From Usnea hakonensis (lineage: Eukaryota > Ascomycota > Lecanoromycetes > Lecanorales > Parmeliaceae): 64,000 nucleotides of DNA. Position 1 is the first letter of the stretch. Each line of letters starts with the position of its first letter. The notes under the pieces are model-generated. The model worked only from the letters and a program-made list of their open reading frames with translations. It was not told the DNA's origin and ran no database searches. Both the position numbers and the translations under genes were made by a program. Below are positions 23,936 through 34,455 of the stretch, piece by piece. The stretch lies in contig BLJB01000122.1 in assembly GCA_013423325.1 (NCBI GenBank), forward strand, positions 30,327 through 94,326. The letters are read 5' to 3'.

Positions 23936-24768
23936 TTTCCCCTTTTACCCTTCGCCTTTGGGATCCTGGGCTTTTTCTTATTAAGAGGTGGGTATCTTAG
24001 GTCTGGTGGTATATGAAGGTGGAGCTTTGCCCTTCTGGTCCTCGGACAAATGTTACTCACATTTCCTTCCCAGGCTGCCGGCAGACGACCCCAAATGTAC
24101 GTGAGCAGTGGGCAGTAAATAGGCAGTAGATAATTTAGCTCAAAAGGGTGAATCCAGAATCCAAGATCAATGCCCCAATCCCAATGCCCCAATTCCCTAA
24201 TCACCCAAGGTCGGCCTATGCTTTTTGAGTCGTCTGTGCTGTGGTCAAAACCTACTTTACTTTAGTAGTGCTTGCCTCCTTCCGCCCAAAGAATTTGAAC
24301 CAAGCCCATATCCCTCACTTTTTCATTTTTCTACCATTCCTACTCACTCTTCTTTCTGTTTCTTTTTTTCTTTTCTTTTTTTTCCCTCCTTATCCGCCGC
24401 CCATCATCCTCCTCTTCACTTGACAATTCTTCTCCATCCTTCTTCACCGTCATTTTTATGAGGTGTATGTTCGGCTAATCTGTCCAGAAATCTTGGGTAG
24501 ACAGAGTTCAAATAATATTGCGTTTAAGCCTTTGCCATCGTTGCCCACTGCTCTTCAAATCCATCGAGGGTCTGTCGTCGCACCTTTTTGAGGCTATTGC
24601 GACGTCCACAGCCCACAACGTGTCATCTCTTTTGACCCGACTACTCATATCAAAGTTGTCTCAAATATATGAGGCTTGGTGTCTTCACATTCCTTGCCTT
24701 GTCGGCATTGTTTCACTACAATCGTCTTGAGTGAGAGCAGCCGGTGAGTGAGGTGGTGGTGTAACAAG
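21965..24768. other. 2.8-kb intergenic region with poly-C tract and N gap
   Basis: No supported gene. The region contains scattered TACCTTA/TAAGGTA motifs (23491-23600), a poly-C tract around an NN gap, and a CT-rich stretch (24330-24440) that probably belongs to the HPC2 leader. ORFs here either are compositional (poly-Pro/poly-Gly over the C tract) or lack any family motif. Confidence 0.5.
23861..23935. repeat. poly-C homopolymer tract interrupted by two N (assembly gap)
   Basis: Two long C runs flank an NN at 23895-23896. ACGGGCCCCC occurs both just before the tract (23837-23846) and right after the Ns, suggesting a mis-joined or collapsed low-complexity gap. Confidence 0.9.
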
Positions 24769-25061
24769 ATGTCGACAGCAAGATTAGTTGATGGAAATCG
24801 CGGGGAGAGCACTTCGCCCGGTCTTTCGTCTCCGCCTTCGCCCAATTCGCCAACACGGCAAACGGCAACACCGCTAGGACACTCTCATAGCAATTCTGCT
24901 TCTCTGCCTCCAAATGCGCAAATCGATGGAAATGATGGAGGAGTGAAAACGACAAAATCCAGTGGCGCTAAAACTGCAGCTGCCCCTCTCCGGAAATCTC
25001 GCAAAAAGAAAGACCCTGAGAGCAAATCCTTAAGCAATAACAATAACAATAACAACAACGA

Positions 25062-25094
<33 letters not shown>

Positions 25095-26768
25095 AATCAA
25101 TAATAATAATAATAATGGAAATCTCTCTACTGCTACTGATGGCCAAGATGCAAAATCCAAAAAAACCCGGGCTGCTAGAGGTACTTCAGATCATTACAAA
25201 AGAAAGCAACAGAAGATCGAACAACAGGCTGCAAGAGATTCTGATGAGCTCCAAGTCTCCCGCCAACTCAAAATCACCGATTCCCTCCCGCCAACCAATC
25301 TCGGTCTTCCCGCCATCCACCCCTCACACCAAAAAGGAAATAGTGAAACTATTCCCACCACCACCACCACCACCACCACCACCACCACCACCACAAAACT
25401 TCACTCTCACCAAAATATCCTGCCCACACAACGACCAGCTAGTGGCCAAAATTACGACCCAATCAGATCCTCTACAGTACCCCCTCGTCCAAGCCCTCCA
25501 TTGGTCACCACACCTACCCCTCAGAGGCCTTACAACTTTCCAAGCGCAGGTGCATCGCCCTCAATACACAGTATGATCGAGCAAACACATACACCGCCTT
25601 TATACTCATACCCTCAAGCACCGAAACGCGAAAATGACGCTAAAGCACCATCTCCGCCCGAGCCAAAACGACCACGCTTATCTCCACCTTTGCCTGTCAC
25701 CACCCAGCAGCCTGCCAAACCTTCCCCAAGAGACCCTGGTCAAGCAACATCCAAAACGTCAAATTCCAACACAATCATCATAATGGATGTTGACTTGGAT
25801 AAACCTAGCGCGCCTGTAAACAAGACCACCAATAACGTTAAGAAGCCAAGCCCGAATGCAAGTACTGCCGTATCATCTTCATCGCATTCACCCAAGCCGG
25901 CCCGTCCCAAAGAAGCCCAAGTCGCTATCTCGTCGGGTAGTGGCCTTTTATCTGGCTCAATTTTTGGCGGTGGCATCGACAGTACCGCACCAGAAAAGAC
26001 TGCGCCGACAGTCGTTCTCAATGTGCCTCTGACTGGAGACAATCAATATGTCAACTTTACTCGCTTGGCCGAAGAGCAGTACGGCTTCAACGCTTTGCAT
26101 CCCCGTTTGGCCGCGCAACGCGAACGCCTTGCTCGAGTTGCTGCCGCAGGCGCCGCTCTTGAGAATGCCAACAAGAGCGGTGGTAATTCCGGTTCCGGTG
26201 ACGAAATGTCCGTTGATCTTTCTGATGGGGAAGCTGACAATAGTAATGTCGAAATGGGAGGATTGAATGATGGCGAGCGGATCCAAAAATCTGGGGAGGA
26301 GACTGGTGAGGCTGGTGCTGTAAAGAAGCCAAAGAAGAGGACGATGAAAGAAGATATGTATGACAAGGAAGATGACTTTATCGACGACACAGAGATGATC
26401 TGGGAGGAGCAAGCTGCTGCCAGTAAGGACGGATTCTTCGTGTACAGTGGTCCTTTAGTTCCTCCTGGGCAAGAACCTCAGGTCGAGAGGTACGTGCCAG
26501 CGTTTCCCTATCCATGAGCCACGTACTGACTGTCCACAGAGCCGATGGTCCGCCAAAACGTGGCCGCGCCGCTCCGAGAGGGCGAGGAGGCGCTACGAGG
26601 GGTGCTGCGAGAGGAGCGGCAACTCCTAAAGATGGAGCCAAACCGCCGGCGAGAAAGCCGCGTGTGACCAAAGCGGCCAAAGAGCAAATGGAAAGAGAGA
26701 AGGCCCAGAGAGAGAACAGCCTGGCCGTCCTCGCATCAAAGCCTGCGCTTACACCTGCTCCGGCTTGA
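24769..26768 (+). CDS. HPC2: HIR histone-chaperone complex subunit (ubinuclein/HPC2 family)
   Basis: Subunit of the HIR complex, which deposits H3-H4 independently of replication. Exons 24769-26489 and 26540-26768 (649 aa). The diagnostic HPC2 (HRD) segment is near aa 535-575: MYDKEDDFIDDTEMIWEE, then GFFVYSGPLVP. The N-terminal two thirds is disordered and very Ser/Pro/Asn/Thr-rich, with a poly-Asn block (25038-25118) and a poly-Thr run (25358-25393). The C-terminus is basic (RGRAAPRGRGGATRGAARG). A predicted tract NFTRLAEEQYGFNALHPRLA precedes the HPC2 segment and is characteristic of fungal homologues. The start is the ATG at 24769, MSTARLVDG. Confidence 0.9.
25038..25118. repeat. AAC/AAT trinucleotide repeat coding for poly-Asn in HPC2
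   Basis: Imperfect AAC/AAT run within the coding frame with a few ATC and GAC units; encodes about 25 residues, mostly Asn. Confidence 0.85.
25358..25393. repeat. ACC trinucleotide repeat coding for poly-Thr in HPC2
   Basis: Uninterrupted CAC/ACC microsatellite in frame, giving about 13 consecutive Thr. Length is likely to vary between strains. Confidence 0.9.
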
Positions 26769-27604
26769 GCGGGTTCGCACCGTGCCAGACTCTCCTTAGC
26801 CTCAATGTCTACAATCCGCCTCGAGATCGAGCTTCGACATAGTGTATCAATAGAGAAAGCCGACTTCTAGCTACATGGCTTCTCGGCTTGGGAGTCGGCG
26901 TTGTCGCTAGTGGCCAATCCTCAGCAGTTGTTGGTTCATTCATCCACTTGCGTCCGGACAGCGAACCCTTGTATAAGTAACGGTGAAGAGGTAATCGTTG
27001 TCTTGACAGGAACAGCTGGATGCCCCAGGAGAGAGGCATTTGTCAAGTTTGGGAGAATAATGTACGAGACGAACGTGAGACGGGAATTCGCTACGACCGG
27101 CCATTTGGTCGACGACAAGCTTGTTGGGCTACGATGTGTTACATCTCTTCTCTCGCTGCTTTTAGACTGGCGTTCTTTTCTCATCATGGAGCACGGCATG
27201 CATGATACGGATGGTGGAAAGTTGCCATGATACGGATGGTGGAAAGTTGCATCAGTAGCTGAAGAGTCGGAAGAATAAAAGATTTTCGCATGCAGCACCT
27301 AATCGCTCACGCGGCACCTGGGGCCGTATGTACGTTTCTCAATGCCTGGCTTTCATATGTGCCATTCCCGTTTTTGTTTCACCTCATTCCATCGGGGGTT
27401 TGTTCTCCAAACCCATGGCCCTGATCCATGCAAACCCACAAAGTCCCACCTCACCAAATGTTCTTTTCTATGTTTGACGTGACACGTGACATGTCACTGC
27501 ATGAATCCAACCTCCATCTCCCCAGCACCATCCACCAAACCCATCGATTCGCTAATAGAAAAACTTCCCACTTTCCCACTCGGTCCTAATTTACCCATCC
27601 GCCC
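26769..27604. other. intergenic downstream of HPC2
   Basis: Contains an exact 25-bp tandem duplication (27201-27250). No supported gene. Confidence 0.5.
27201..27250. repeat. exact 25-bp tandem duplication
   Basis: CATGATACGGATGGTGGAAA plus GTTGC occurs twice head to tail with no mismatch (27201-27225, 27226-27250), implying a recent slippage or repair event. Confidence 0.97.
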
Positions 27605-28114
27605 TCACTCCACGGACCGAAACCCCAACAACTGCCGGCCCACCAACTTCAACCCCCGCCACCCCAACACCGCAACGAAGAGCTTCCCCAACGCATCCGT
27701 CGCCGGCCCCAATCTCCTCCCAGAGGCCTTGCTCGTCTCCGCGGAGGACGACGTGCTCCCGCTGCCACTCCCGCTTCCACTGCCCACGTTTTCGCTCGGT
27801 TGGGTCCCCGCGCTGGCGGGCGGACAGCCGGGTGAGGGCGTGTAGCCGGGGGGAGGGGCGTAGGGGAGGAATTCGGTAGGTGGGGTGGGGCATGTGTCTG
27901 CTGCGAGCGGGGCGGGGGGGATGAGTGATGGCGGGAGGTGGGGCGGTGTGGGGGGTGGGAGATTTGTTGTTGTTGATGTTGGTGTTGTTGTAGTTGTTGT
28001 TTGGTATGTGCTGATTGTCGTCGGTGTGGAGGTTATGAGAGGGGGCAGGGTGAGTAGGAGACTTATGATGAGGAGGGGAAAGAGGAAGAATGTGTTGGAA
28101 TGGGTGCAGACCAT
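27605..28114 (-). CDS. possible small secreted Pro/Thr/Ser-rich protein
   Basis: Unrecognised. An ATG at 28114 opens a 169-codon frame. It begins with a basic-poor, strongly hydrophobic signal-like segment (FFLFPLLIISLLLTLPPLI) and continues with a Thr-rich then Pro-rich region containing two Cys (ADTCPTPP, PSPGCPP). An SGSGSGSGSTSSS linker follows, and the end is weakly hydrophobic (ALGKLFVAVLGWRGLKLVG), perhaps a GPI-type tail. Strong strand composition (C-rich sense) could create such an ORF by chance, and a competing frame is also open, so this is tentative. Nothing identifies a function. Confidence 0.4.
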   Translation of the reverse strand: MVCTHSNTFFLFPLLIISLLLTLPPLITSTPTTISTYQTTTTTTPTSTTTNLPPPTPPHLPPSLIPPAPLAADTCPTPPTEFLPYAPPPGYTPSPGCPPASAGTQPSENVGSGSGSGSGSTSSSAETSKASGRRLGPATDALGKLFVAVLGWRGLKLVGRQLLGFRSVE

Positions 28115-28388
28115 TGTGATGCTGGTGATGGGAATGGGAATAGGACTGGTCTTCTTGATGTGAGGATGGTACTTTTGGGAGGAAATATGAAATGTGGAGG
28201 TGTGGAGGTGTGAAGTTCTCAAAAGGAAATAAATGCATGTATCACAAAGTGTTAAGTCGAGGCGGTGTGGACTTGTGCAAAGTGGGGCCAATTCAATTAG
28301 AAATAAATAATGTACAACATTATTTTATAGAAAGAATTCAAAATTCAAAAATTAAAATTCAAAAAAATTGAAAAGCAATCCCATCAGG

Positions 28389-28415
28389 GATGATGATGAT
28401 GATGATGATGATGAT
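28389..28415. repeat. (GAT)9 microsatellite
   Basis: Nine perfect GAT units. Confidence 0.95.
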
Positions 28416-28491
28416 ATGCAATTGAGTAAAATCTAACACGTGGGAGACATGGGGATTGCATTGCCAGACTCTTGCTGCATGCATGTTCCTG

Positions 28492-28521
28492 CATATTCAT
28501 ATTCATATTCATATTCATATT
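28492..28521. repeat. (CATATT)5 microsatellite
   Basis: Five perfect hexamer units. Confidence 0.95.
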
Positions 28522-28771
28522 CCTGTTCTTTTCAAAGCTATTGATGCAGCTTTCTTGAATAGGAACCCCAATGCCAAGCCTTCTGGGCGCTGGTGCCCAA
28601 CCGCAAAGGAAAGGACCGAACCATGCGGCGACGGTGGGAAAGTGAGGCGCACAGCTCGATGCAATGGACAACGCATCAACTGGCTATGTTAGCATAATGC
28701 GGATGAAGCAACCAACAAGTAATGCGATAAGAAACGGGTCAGCAAGCCATATATCCTCTGACGAGATACAC

Positions 28772-30622
28772 TCATGTAAATCTTTCATATACCCGCCACC
28801 ATAATGCCATGTTAGCAGCAACGATGAGGTCTAGCATTTGCAAACCTTCGTTCTCGATTATCAATTTACCCAACTTTGCTTGCTTTCCTCCAAAACCCCC
28901 ACCTGCATGTTCTTGCCCAAGCGACAAGTCCAGACGCTCTTCAAGTTCAACCTTGGGCCCAAAATACCCGGCTCCATTCACCTTTTTGGGCTCGGTGGAA
29001 GACGATGAGCTTAATCGATGTCGATGCATGAATAAAGAGGACCGCTTGACGTCTCTAGGGGTTCCAGGGCCAATGCTTTTGCTAGCCGGAGTCCCGAATG
29101 TCTTTGAGCTTGGCAAATTGAAGCGTAATTCGCTGACGTGCGCCGTATGCATCCCTGGCCCGAATCTTGGATTCGAAGAGGCGTACGAATGCTTGCATTT
29201 GAAAGATCGGCCTGCCACGCCTGTCGTGAACTCACAGAGACCATCCCAAGGGCTTCTCAAAAGATAACCCTTTTTAGGGCCAGATTTGAGCTCGGGCAAG
29301 CCATTTGAAAACCGGTGGTTCGGATTTATAGAATCTGAGCTGTGTCTCGGAAGATCGAAGCTTGATCGACTTTCCTTTAAAGTAGACTTGTAGTCAAAGG
29401 ATTCGGGCCTGTGCCTTGAACTACGACTCATCGCATGTTCAGAGACCTGTAGATGACGCTGAAAGCAAAGGGACTCCGCTGCAGCCATGATAGGGGCGTG
29501 GCCACCGAGGGTACCATTTGCTATAATACGCTCTTGGTTAGCGAAGGAGTTGTTCGACTCAATGAACCTTAAGTATCCTCGCGTCAAAATGCTGATTGAT
29601 ATTCCGTCGCTAGATTCGCCAGATTCACTGACTGCAGGCTTTGCACCCTTGCTCACTATTTTTCCAACTGTCCATTGCTCGTTGTTATAACGTCTAATCA
29701 ATGACAGCGAAGTTTCTTGTAGATCTTCGGTATTTGACCCGTCCCTGGTTTCCCTGTTCAAGTCCTGCGAAGCAGAAGATGCAATCCCTTTGCGGTGCAG
29801 AAATCTGGAGTGACCACCGTTGGCACCAAATGCACCTTTCATGTTGGTTACAAGGGGCCGCGGAGAAGTCATTGGAACTCTGTCTTTGTCTTCAGAAAAT
29901 GGTCTAGGCGGCAACTTTGGAGGTGTTCTACCCGGATGCTCTGACCTCCTGAGATCAAAATTTTGCTTCTCGGGAACATCTTGGAGGGGTACATTGTCAG
30001 CGGCAAGAGAGCTTTGATTCATGGGACGGGGCCCAAGAAGCTTTCGATCAGGTAGCGGTGGCCTTCCATCCAAGGGTCGATGTTCGGTCGTGTTGTCCTG
30101 GCTAAGCGGTTTCCGTTTAGGTTGCGAGCTGCCCTCTCCGCCATTCGAGTGCATATGGAAATAAGGATCGACTTCTCGTGGGGGTTCTTGATAATCGTCA
30201 AAGCCGAGGTTCTGCGGCAGTGGTTTTCTCCGGACTCCGTTTGTACTGGTTGGTGTTCTAGGCTCCCCACGAACATTTTCCTGATCTGAGAGATGGTCGG
30301 AATCATCCAAAGAGCGGATAAGCTCATAGTCCTCTGGCCTGTCTACGTGCATATAGTAGAGCGAGCTTTGTACATCCTGCGCAGTAACAACCCTCTGTTG
30401 AGGCTTTAGTAAGGTGAGGAAAACATCTGGCTCGTCCATTAGCTCCTCATACTTCTTGAAGGGTAGCTAGAAGCAGATACCATGTGACCCAGGCACTCGT
30501 GCGATGTAGAGCACGAGCGGCTGTTGCAAGTCGCCTGCCCAGCTGTGCAAAGGCTGGTCCGGTGGGTTATCTGCCAGGACTATGACTGATGCCAGTGATC
30601 CCGCTTGAATTGGGTCGGCCAT
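28772..30622 (-). CDS. conserved fungal protein of unknown function
   Basis: 598 aa from exons 30481-30622 and 28772-30426 (intron 30427-30480, GCTAATG branch). The first exon gives MADPIQAGSLASVIVLADNP and VLYIARVPGSH; the splice joins it to DVFLTLLKPQQRVV. The middle ~300 residues are disordered and Pro/Ser/Arg-rich. The most ordered parts are QDVQSSLYYMHVDRPEDYEL near the N-terminus, KKGYLLRSPWDGLCEFTTG with VAGRSFKCKHSYASS in the second half, and the C-terminal LQMLDLIVAANMALWWRVYE. I recall this PWDGLCEF/GRSLKCKH pattern from filamentous-fungal hypothetical proteins but know no function. No signal peptide or clear membrane helix is visible. It lies head to head with the unknown gene at 31362. 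Confidence 0.85.
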
Positions 30623-31361
30623 TGAAGACTGACAGGCTAAATCGGTAATGAAATCGCATTAGAGACTTGGATCAGACATAAGCAGGCGGTGAGAAGTTCT
30701 AGATGTCATGAAGCTGGGAGTGGTCTGGATTGCACGAAGTAGATGCCTGGACAAGACTCGGGAGTATAGCTGCGCCATCTACCAATCCGGAGCCGTTCTT
30801 GCTGACGCTCAACGCGGCAAGATGGCAGTCGAGCAAGCTTCTGATACATGGTTGAGGGAATTCATATGAAGTACATGTGGAGCACCTAAGGTAAATACTA
30901 TAATTTCTGTACTCTAGGGAGACAAGAATAAAGTAGAGTAGGTATGATAATAAACGAGGGAAAGTAGAGTATTTTGATTATCCGAAGGAATCTTGGCGTT
31001 GTACGGGTAGGACATTTGGTCGACCTCGTCACCACACCCGAGGACCGCCACCAATTGTATTTTGTCTGATGAGTAATGTGGGATCGTAAACCATGCAGGT
31101 ATCGTGCGGACGCTATTTATGAGTCTGACAGCGAAGGAAATCGCTCAGCCAGCTCTGGCTTCTCTAAGAAGCGCTGCGAGAATGATTCTATTATTTATAT
31201 AGCATGCTACGCCTTCTTTATTGTCTCCCGGACAAGGATTCGAGAACATAATGACGCAAAAAATCAACCAGCTTCGATACGTAAGCACCTGATCATCTGT
31301 CAAGTCTGTGTGAGCTCGAGCAGACTGGCAATCTCAAACACACCCCTTTGTAGTGGCCGCT
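30623..31361. other. divergent intergenic region of two unknown genes
   Basis: Promoters of the genes starting at 30622 (-) and 31362 (+). Short ORFs only; nothing else recognised. Confidence 0.5.
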
Positions 31362-32114
31362 ATGAATGACTACCCTCTCAACAAAGACTCTCTCGAAGCG
31401 AGCCCCAACCCGCCTCAGGCTTCCTCTGCCGATACAAGGAGCTTCCAATCCTTCCATCTGATGCAGATATCTTCGAAGGCTCAGATCCTCACCTTCGACC
31501 AATCGCACCCAACCCATCCAATTTACAATATCGAAGCAGCAGCCAGCTTTTCTTTCATGAATCACAATTCTTTCCTGCATCACAAGCCTGATCTCGCCAT
31601 CGTGCGCCAGTGTAACAACATCTCTCAGAAAGTCGCAGACGGAAACTTCGAGAAAAACGGCACTACTTCCAGGATCAAGTATCACGAAACAAAGAAAGTA
31701 GAAGAGCTTCGACTTGAGGACTACCAAACGCAACGGACTGTCGGGACCATTGATGGGATTTTATGGGGTACTTGGCAGCCCTCGCAAGTGGATAGATTGC
31801 TGGTAGAACTCGTGGCTCCATCGAACGAGCTCATCGCTCGATTTCTCTATTCAAACGGTCACAAATTCACCGACAAGCTTATCAAGTTCAACACCGTCCT
31901 AGGCGAACTCCAGGTCGATCAGCAGTATGTCTGTGACCTAACCGTACTGGATCAGGTAGTGTGTACGACGGTTACACTGGTAGAGAGAGAGAAGCGAAGG
32001 CTGCACAAGTTGATGGCAGAGGAAGAAACGGCACCAGCGGCAAGCTTGAAGGCGAGGATATCTCACTCAGATGACGGACCTGCTCTTTCTTGCGATGACG
32101 GTATCATCCGTTAG
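31362..32114 (+). CDS. hypothetical protein, single exon
   Basis: 250 aa from MNDYPLNKDSLEASPNPPQ; the frame is open three codons further upstream but this is its first ATG. The N-terminal 45 residues are polar. The rest looks folded, with alternating hydrophobic strands (LTFDQSHPTHPIYNIE, KPDLAIVRQCN, VDRLLVELVAPSNELIARFL, LIKFNTVLGELQVDQQYVCDLTVLDQVVCTTVTLVE), followed by a basic EREKRRLHKLMAEEE helix. The beta-rich middle with an embedded IYNIEAA motif reminds me of fungal DUF-type scramblase-like folds, but I cannot name a family. It may have an unrecognised upstream exon. Confidence 0.72.
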   Translation: MNDYPLNKDSLEASPNPPQASSADTRSFQSFHLMQISSKAQILTFDQSHPTHPIYNIEAAASFSFMNHNSFLHHKPDLAIVRQCNNISQKVADGNFEKNGTTSRIKYHETKKVEELRLEDYQTQRTVGTIDGILWGTWQPSQVDRLLVELVAPSNELIARFLYSNGHKFTDKLIKFNTVLGELQVDQQYVCDLTVLDQVVCTTVTLVEREKRRLHKLMAEEETAPAASLKARISHSDDGPALSCDDGIIR

Positions 32115-32382
32115 ACGTGATCGAAACGCTCTATCAACATCTAACGGCTGTAGGGGAGTACATTAAGGAGAGATCACTGAAAGCATGGCTGGCATAGGAA
32201 ACATAGACATTACTGTTAACCAGATGTACCAAAACAATGGCTGAGATCCCGAAACATTGTCAGTCAAGTATGTATAAACCGTGATACATCCCTTTCAGCC
32301 CTATGAACAAGGGAAGAAATGTTCTCCTTGTAATACCATTCCCCTCCTAAAAGTCCACAGTCGTAGGAAAATCGAGTCGGCC

Positions 32383-32828
32383 ATGGTAAGTCACGGAAAC
32401 GGAGCAAGAAAATAATACAAATGACAGCTCATTAAAACTGAACAGGAAAAATCTCAAAAAGCAAAGTCAGAGCCCAAGAACTCCAGCCCGGCAAAGTCGT
32501 CACCAGAACCTGCAGAGTCACATCAGCCGCAAAGTCCACCAGAAGACCCCGTGAGCGAAGTAAATTCTTTCCAAAGGACCTCCCCGATTAAATAATACGA
32601 ATATTTCTTCTGACCGCATTGCTGCAGTCCTCACCGCCGCCCAAAGAGGATTTCGAAGCCTACTACCTCAAACAGATCACGGCCGAATTCGCCGACGACA
32701 TCGATGAACTGCGCAACGCTCCGGATTTTAGCGCGCAATCTGTGCCGATTTTGATCCAGGCGCTGAAGCAGGGCGCGAAGGGATACAATGACGAGGAGAA
32801 GGCGAAAGTGATGGGAGGAGGGAGGTAA
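32383..32828 (+). CDS. RSA3: ribosome assembly protein 3
   Basis: Small nucleolar factor of 60S pre-ribosome assembly. Three exons: 32383-32385, 32446-32550 and 32628-32828, giving 102 aa. Exon 1 holds only the ATG; GTAAGT follows immediately. Exon 2 (35 codons) encodes a Lys/Ser/Pro/Glu-rich tail (EKSQKAKSEPKNSSPAKSS). Exon 3 carries the conserved Rsa3 domain: DFEAYYLKQITAEFADDIDE, LRNAPDFSAQSVPILIQALK, QGAKGYNDEEKAKVMG. All junctions are phase 0. No other in-frame ATG lies in the upstream sequence of exon 2 (the ATG at 32421 is stopped after three codons), so the one-codon first exon is the best reading. Rsa3 identity rests on the C-terminal domain. Confidence 0.85.
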
Positions 32829-33517
32829 GCGGAATCGGTTGAATCTGTTGGCCCGGAAGGTGCTATGGCCCATGTGGCTACCTAGTGGCTGTTTGGTCCT
32901 CCGCACTACTCCGAATAGTAGCACATATAATTCTTTCATACGGAGTAGATTCAACGAATAAAGTCATAATTCGATTGGCACATTGAGAGCAGTACGTGCC
33001 GAACCGATTTTTGTGCTACTACAATGGGGCTGAACTGGGATTCGAACCTAAGACCTCTCACATTAAGCGAGATCGATTCCTCCACAAATCGGCCACCTTT
33101 GAGCCCAAGAAGCAATTTACATTTGTTCAAAGACAAGAGGGTGTTCATAAGGAAAAAGAGAAAAGAAAAAGTCGAAAACAAAAAAAATAACGTTGAACTT
33201 ATTTTGCAAAGTTGTTTCCAAAGATTGAGTAATGGATGCATTTGGTCTAGCACAGTTACAACTGGTAAAAGGCAAGTGGTAAATCTTTTACTAGACCAAG
33301 TCCGTTGTTAAATTTGCTAATTTAAACTATAAATTGTACTTCTGTACTAGGTTTTTGTATTATCATTTGTAGATTAAACGGTACGCCTCCAGCTACATAC
33401 GATTCACTAGGAAGCTTAGCCGAGTAAGGTATTCATGTATTACGCTAAAAGGTGTATTGCGGCGCTAAGATATATGAGTTGGGAAATCGACACTCTAGAG
33501 TGTGCACCATTGCAAAC
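32829..33517. other. intergenic RSA3-TGS1 with tRNA-like remnant
   Basis: Contains the tRNA-like element (33025-33107), an A-rich stretch (33150-33190), and a 9-bp inverted pair AGTAGCACA/TGTGCTACT (about 32919 and 33012) bracketing the sequence to the left of the element. Confidence 0.5.
33025..33107 (-). pseudogene. tRNA-like sequence (degenerate tRNA or tRNA-derived SINE head)
   Basis: Reading the minus strand, GGCTCAA (5') can pair with TTCAGCC (3') at 6 of 7 positions. A box-A-like TGGCCGATTTGTGG follows. An anticodon arm TCTCG-CTTAATG-TGAGA (anticodon TAA) comes next, then a perfect box B GGTTCGAATCC. The D region is about 7 nt too long. The T-stem has one mismatch. A tRNA with a TAA anticodon should be a class-II tRNA-Leu, but the variable region is only 4 nt. 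It is therefore more likely a decayed tRNA or the head of a SINE than a working tRNA. Confidence 0.5.
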
Positions 33518-34455
33518 ATGAATATCGATATCAAGATTGCCGACAAGGTCATAGTAACACCGCAAGGATGCCAGCATTACGCAAACTTAAGCGAGGTGCC
33601 TTGGGATATTCACAAGTTATGCTGAGCTTTCTTCTCCTTTTTAAGCCCACTAATGCCTTGGATAGATATTACCATCAACGCTTTAGTATTTTTTCGAAAT
33701 ATGACCAAGGTATTTGGATGACGGAAGATTCTTGGTTCGGCGTAACTCCAGAGCCAGTCGCAAGGTAAGGTATAGGGATAAACTTATAATTTGAAGCGCA
33801 TTAACACGATGCTAGAACGATTGCAAAGCACGTTGCTGAAGCTACCTCTAAAGACAAGGTTATGCTCATCGATTGCTTTGCAGGCGTTGGTGGCAACGTC
33901 ATTGCATTCGCCTTGTCTGAGAGATGGCAGAGAGTCTATGCCATCGAGAGGGATCCGAGAGCGCTGGCGTGTGCGAAGCATAACGCCGAGATCTATGGCG
34001 TCCAAGAGAGGATATCTTGGCATGAGGGGGATTGCTTCGAAGTATTGAGGAAGGAGCTTGCAGAAGTAGGCCAACATAGCATCATATTCGCTAGTCCTCC
34101 CTGGGGCGGTAAGCAGCTTTGATACAATTAGTATGGGACGAAGCATTCCTGATCATGCCAGGCCAAGGATACAGATCGGACGCAATCTTCGACCTGGCAA
34201 GAATGCAGCCTTACAATCTAAAGGACCTTCTATCTGCCTTCCAACAACTGACAGAATATGTAGTTCTATACCTTCCGAGGAATTCTGACATTCGACAACT
34301 AGCGAAAACTTCTAGGGCAAGGAGTAAGACAACTGTGATACATTACTGTATGGCCGGTGCTAGTAAGGTCTGTCGCATTCATCGACCTGGCATATTCAAA
34401 CACTAATTCAAAACCGTAGGCGCTCTGCGCTTATCACGGTGCTTTTAAATTTTAG
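33518..34455 (+). CDS. TGS1: trimethylguanosine synthase
   Basis: S-adenosylmethionine-dependent methyltransferase that converts the m7G cap of snRNAs/snoRNAs to the trimethylguanosine cap in the nucleus. Exons 33518-33615, 33666-33764, 33816-34108, 34162-34367 and 34420-34455; 243 aa. N-terminal LSEVPWDIHKYYHQRFSIFS leads to KYDQGIWMTEDSWFGVTPEP, the signature entry to the domain. SAM-binding motif I is LIDCFAGVGGNVIAFA; AIERDP is the acidic post-I loop; the catalytic SPPWGG lies at the exon 3-4 boundary. YVVLYLPRNSDIRQL and VIHYCMAGASKALCAY complete the domain. It is a minimal, catalytic-domain-only form like other fungal enzymes. The first intron has a weak GTTATG donor. Confidence 0.93.

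Larger units (their letters stand above)
28115..28771. other. intergenic with microsatellites
   Basis: AT-rich stretch with two short tandem repeats: (GAT)9 at 28389-28415 and (CATATT)5 at 28492-28521. No supported gene. Confidence 0.5.

Noticed and set aside
23734..24204. Proline- or glycine-repeat ORFs over the poly-C tract
   Set aside because: Pure translation of a homopolymer with an N gap; not a gene.
27486..27845. Plus-strand ORF rich in Pro/Leu opposite the possible secreted protein
   Set aside because: Shadow of strong base-composition bias; no start context or motif.
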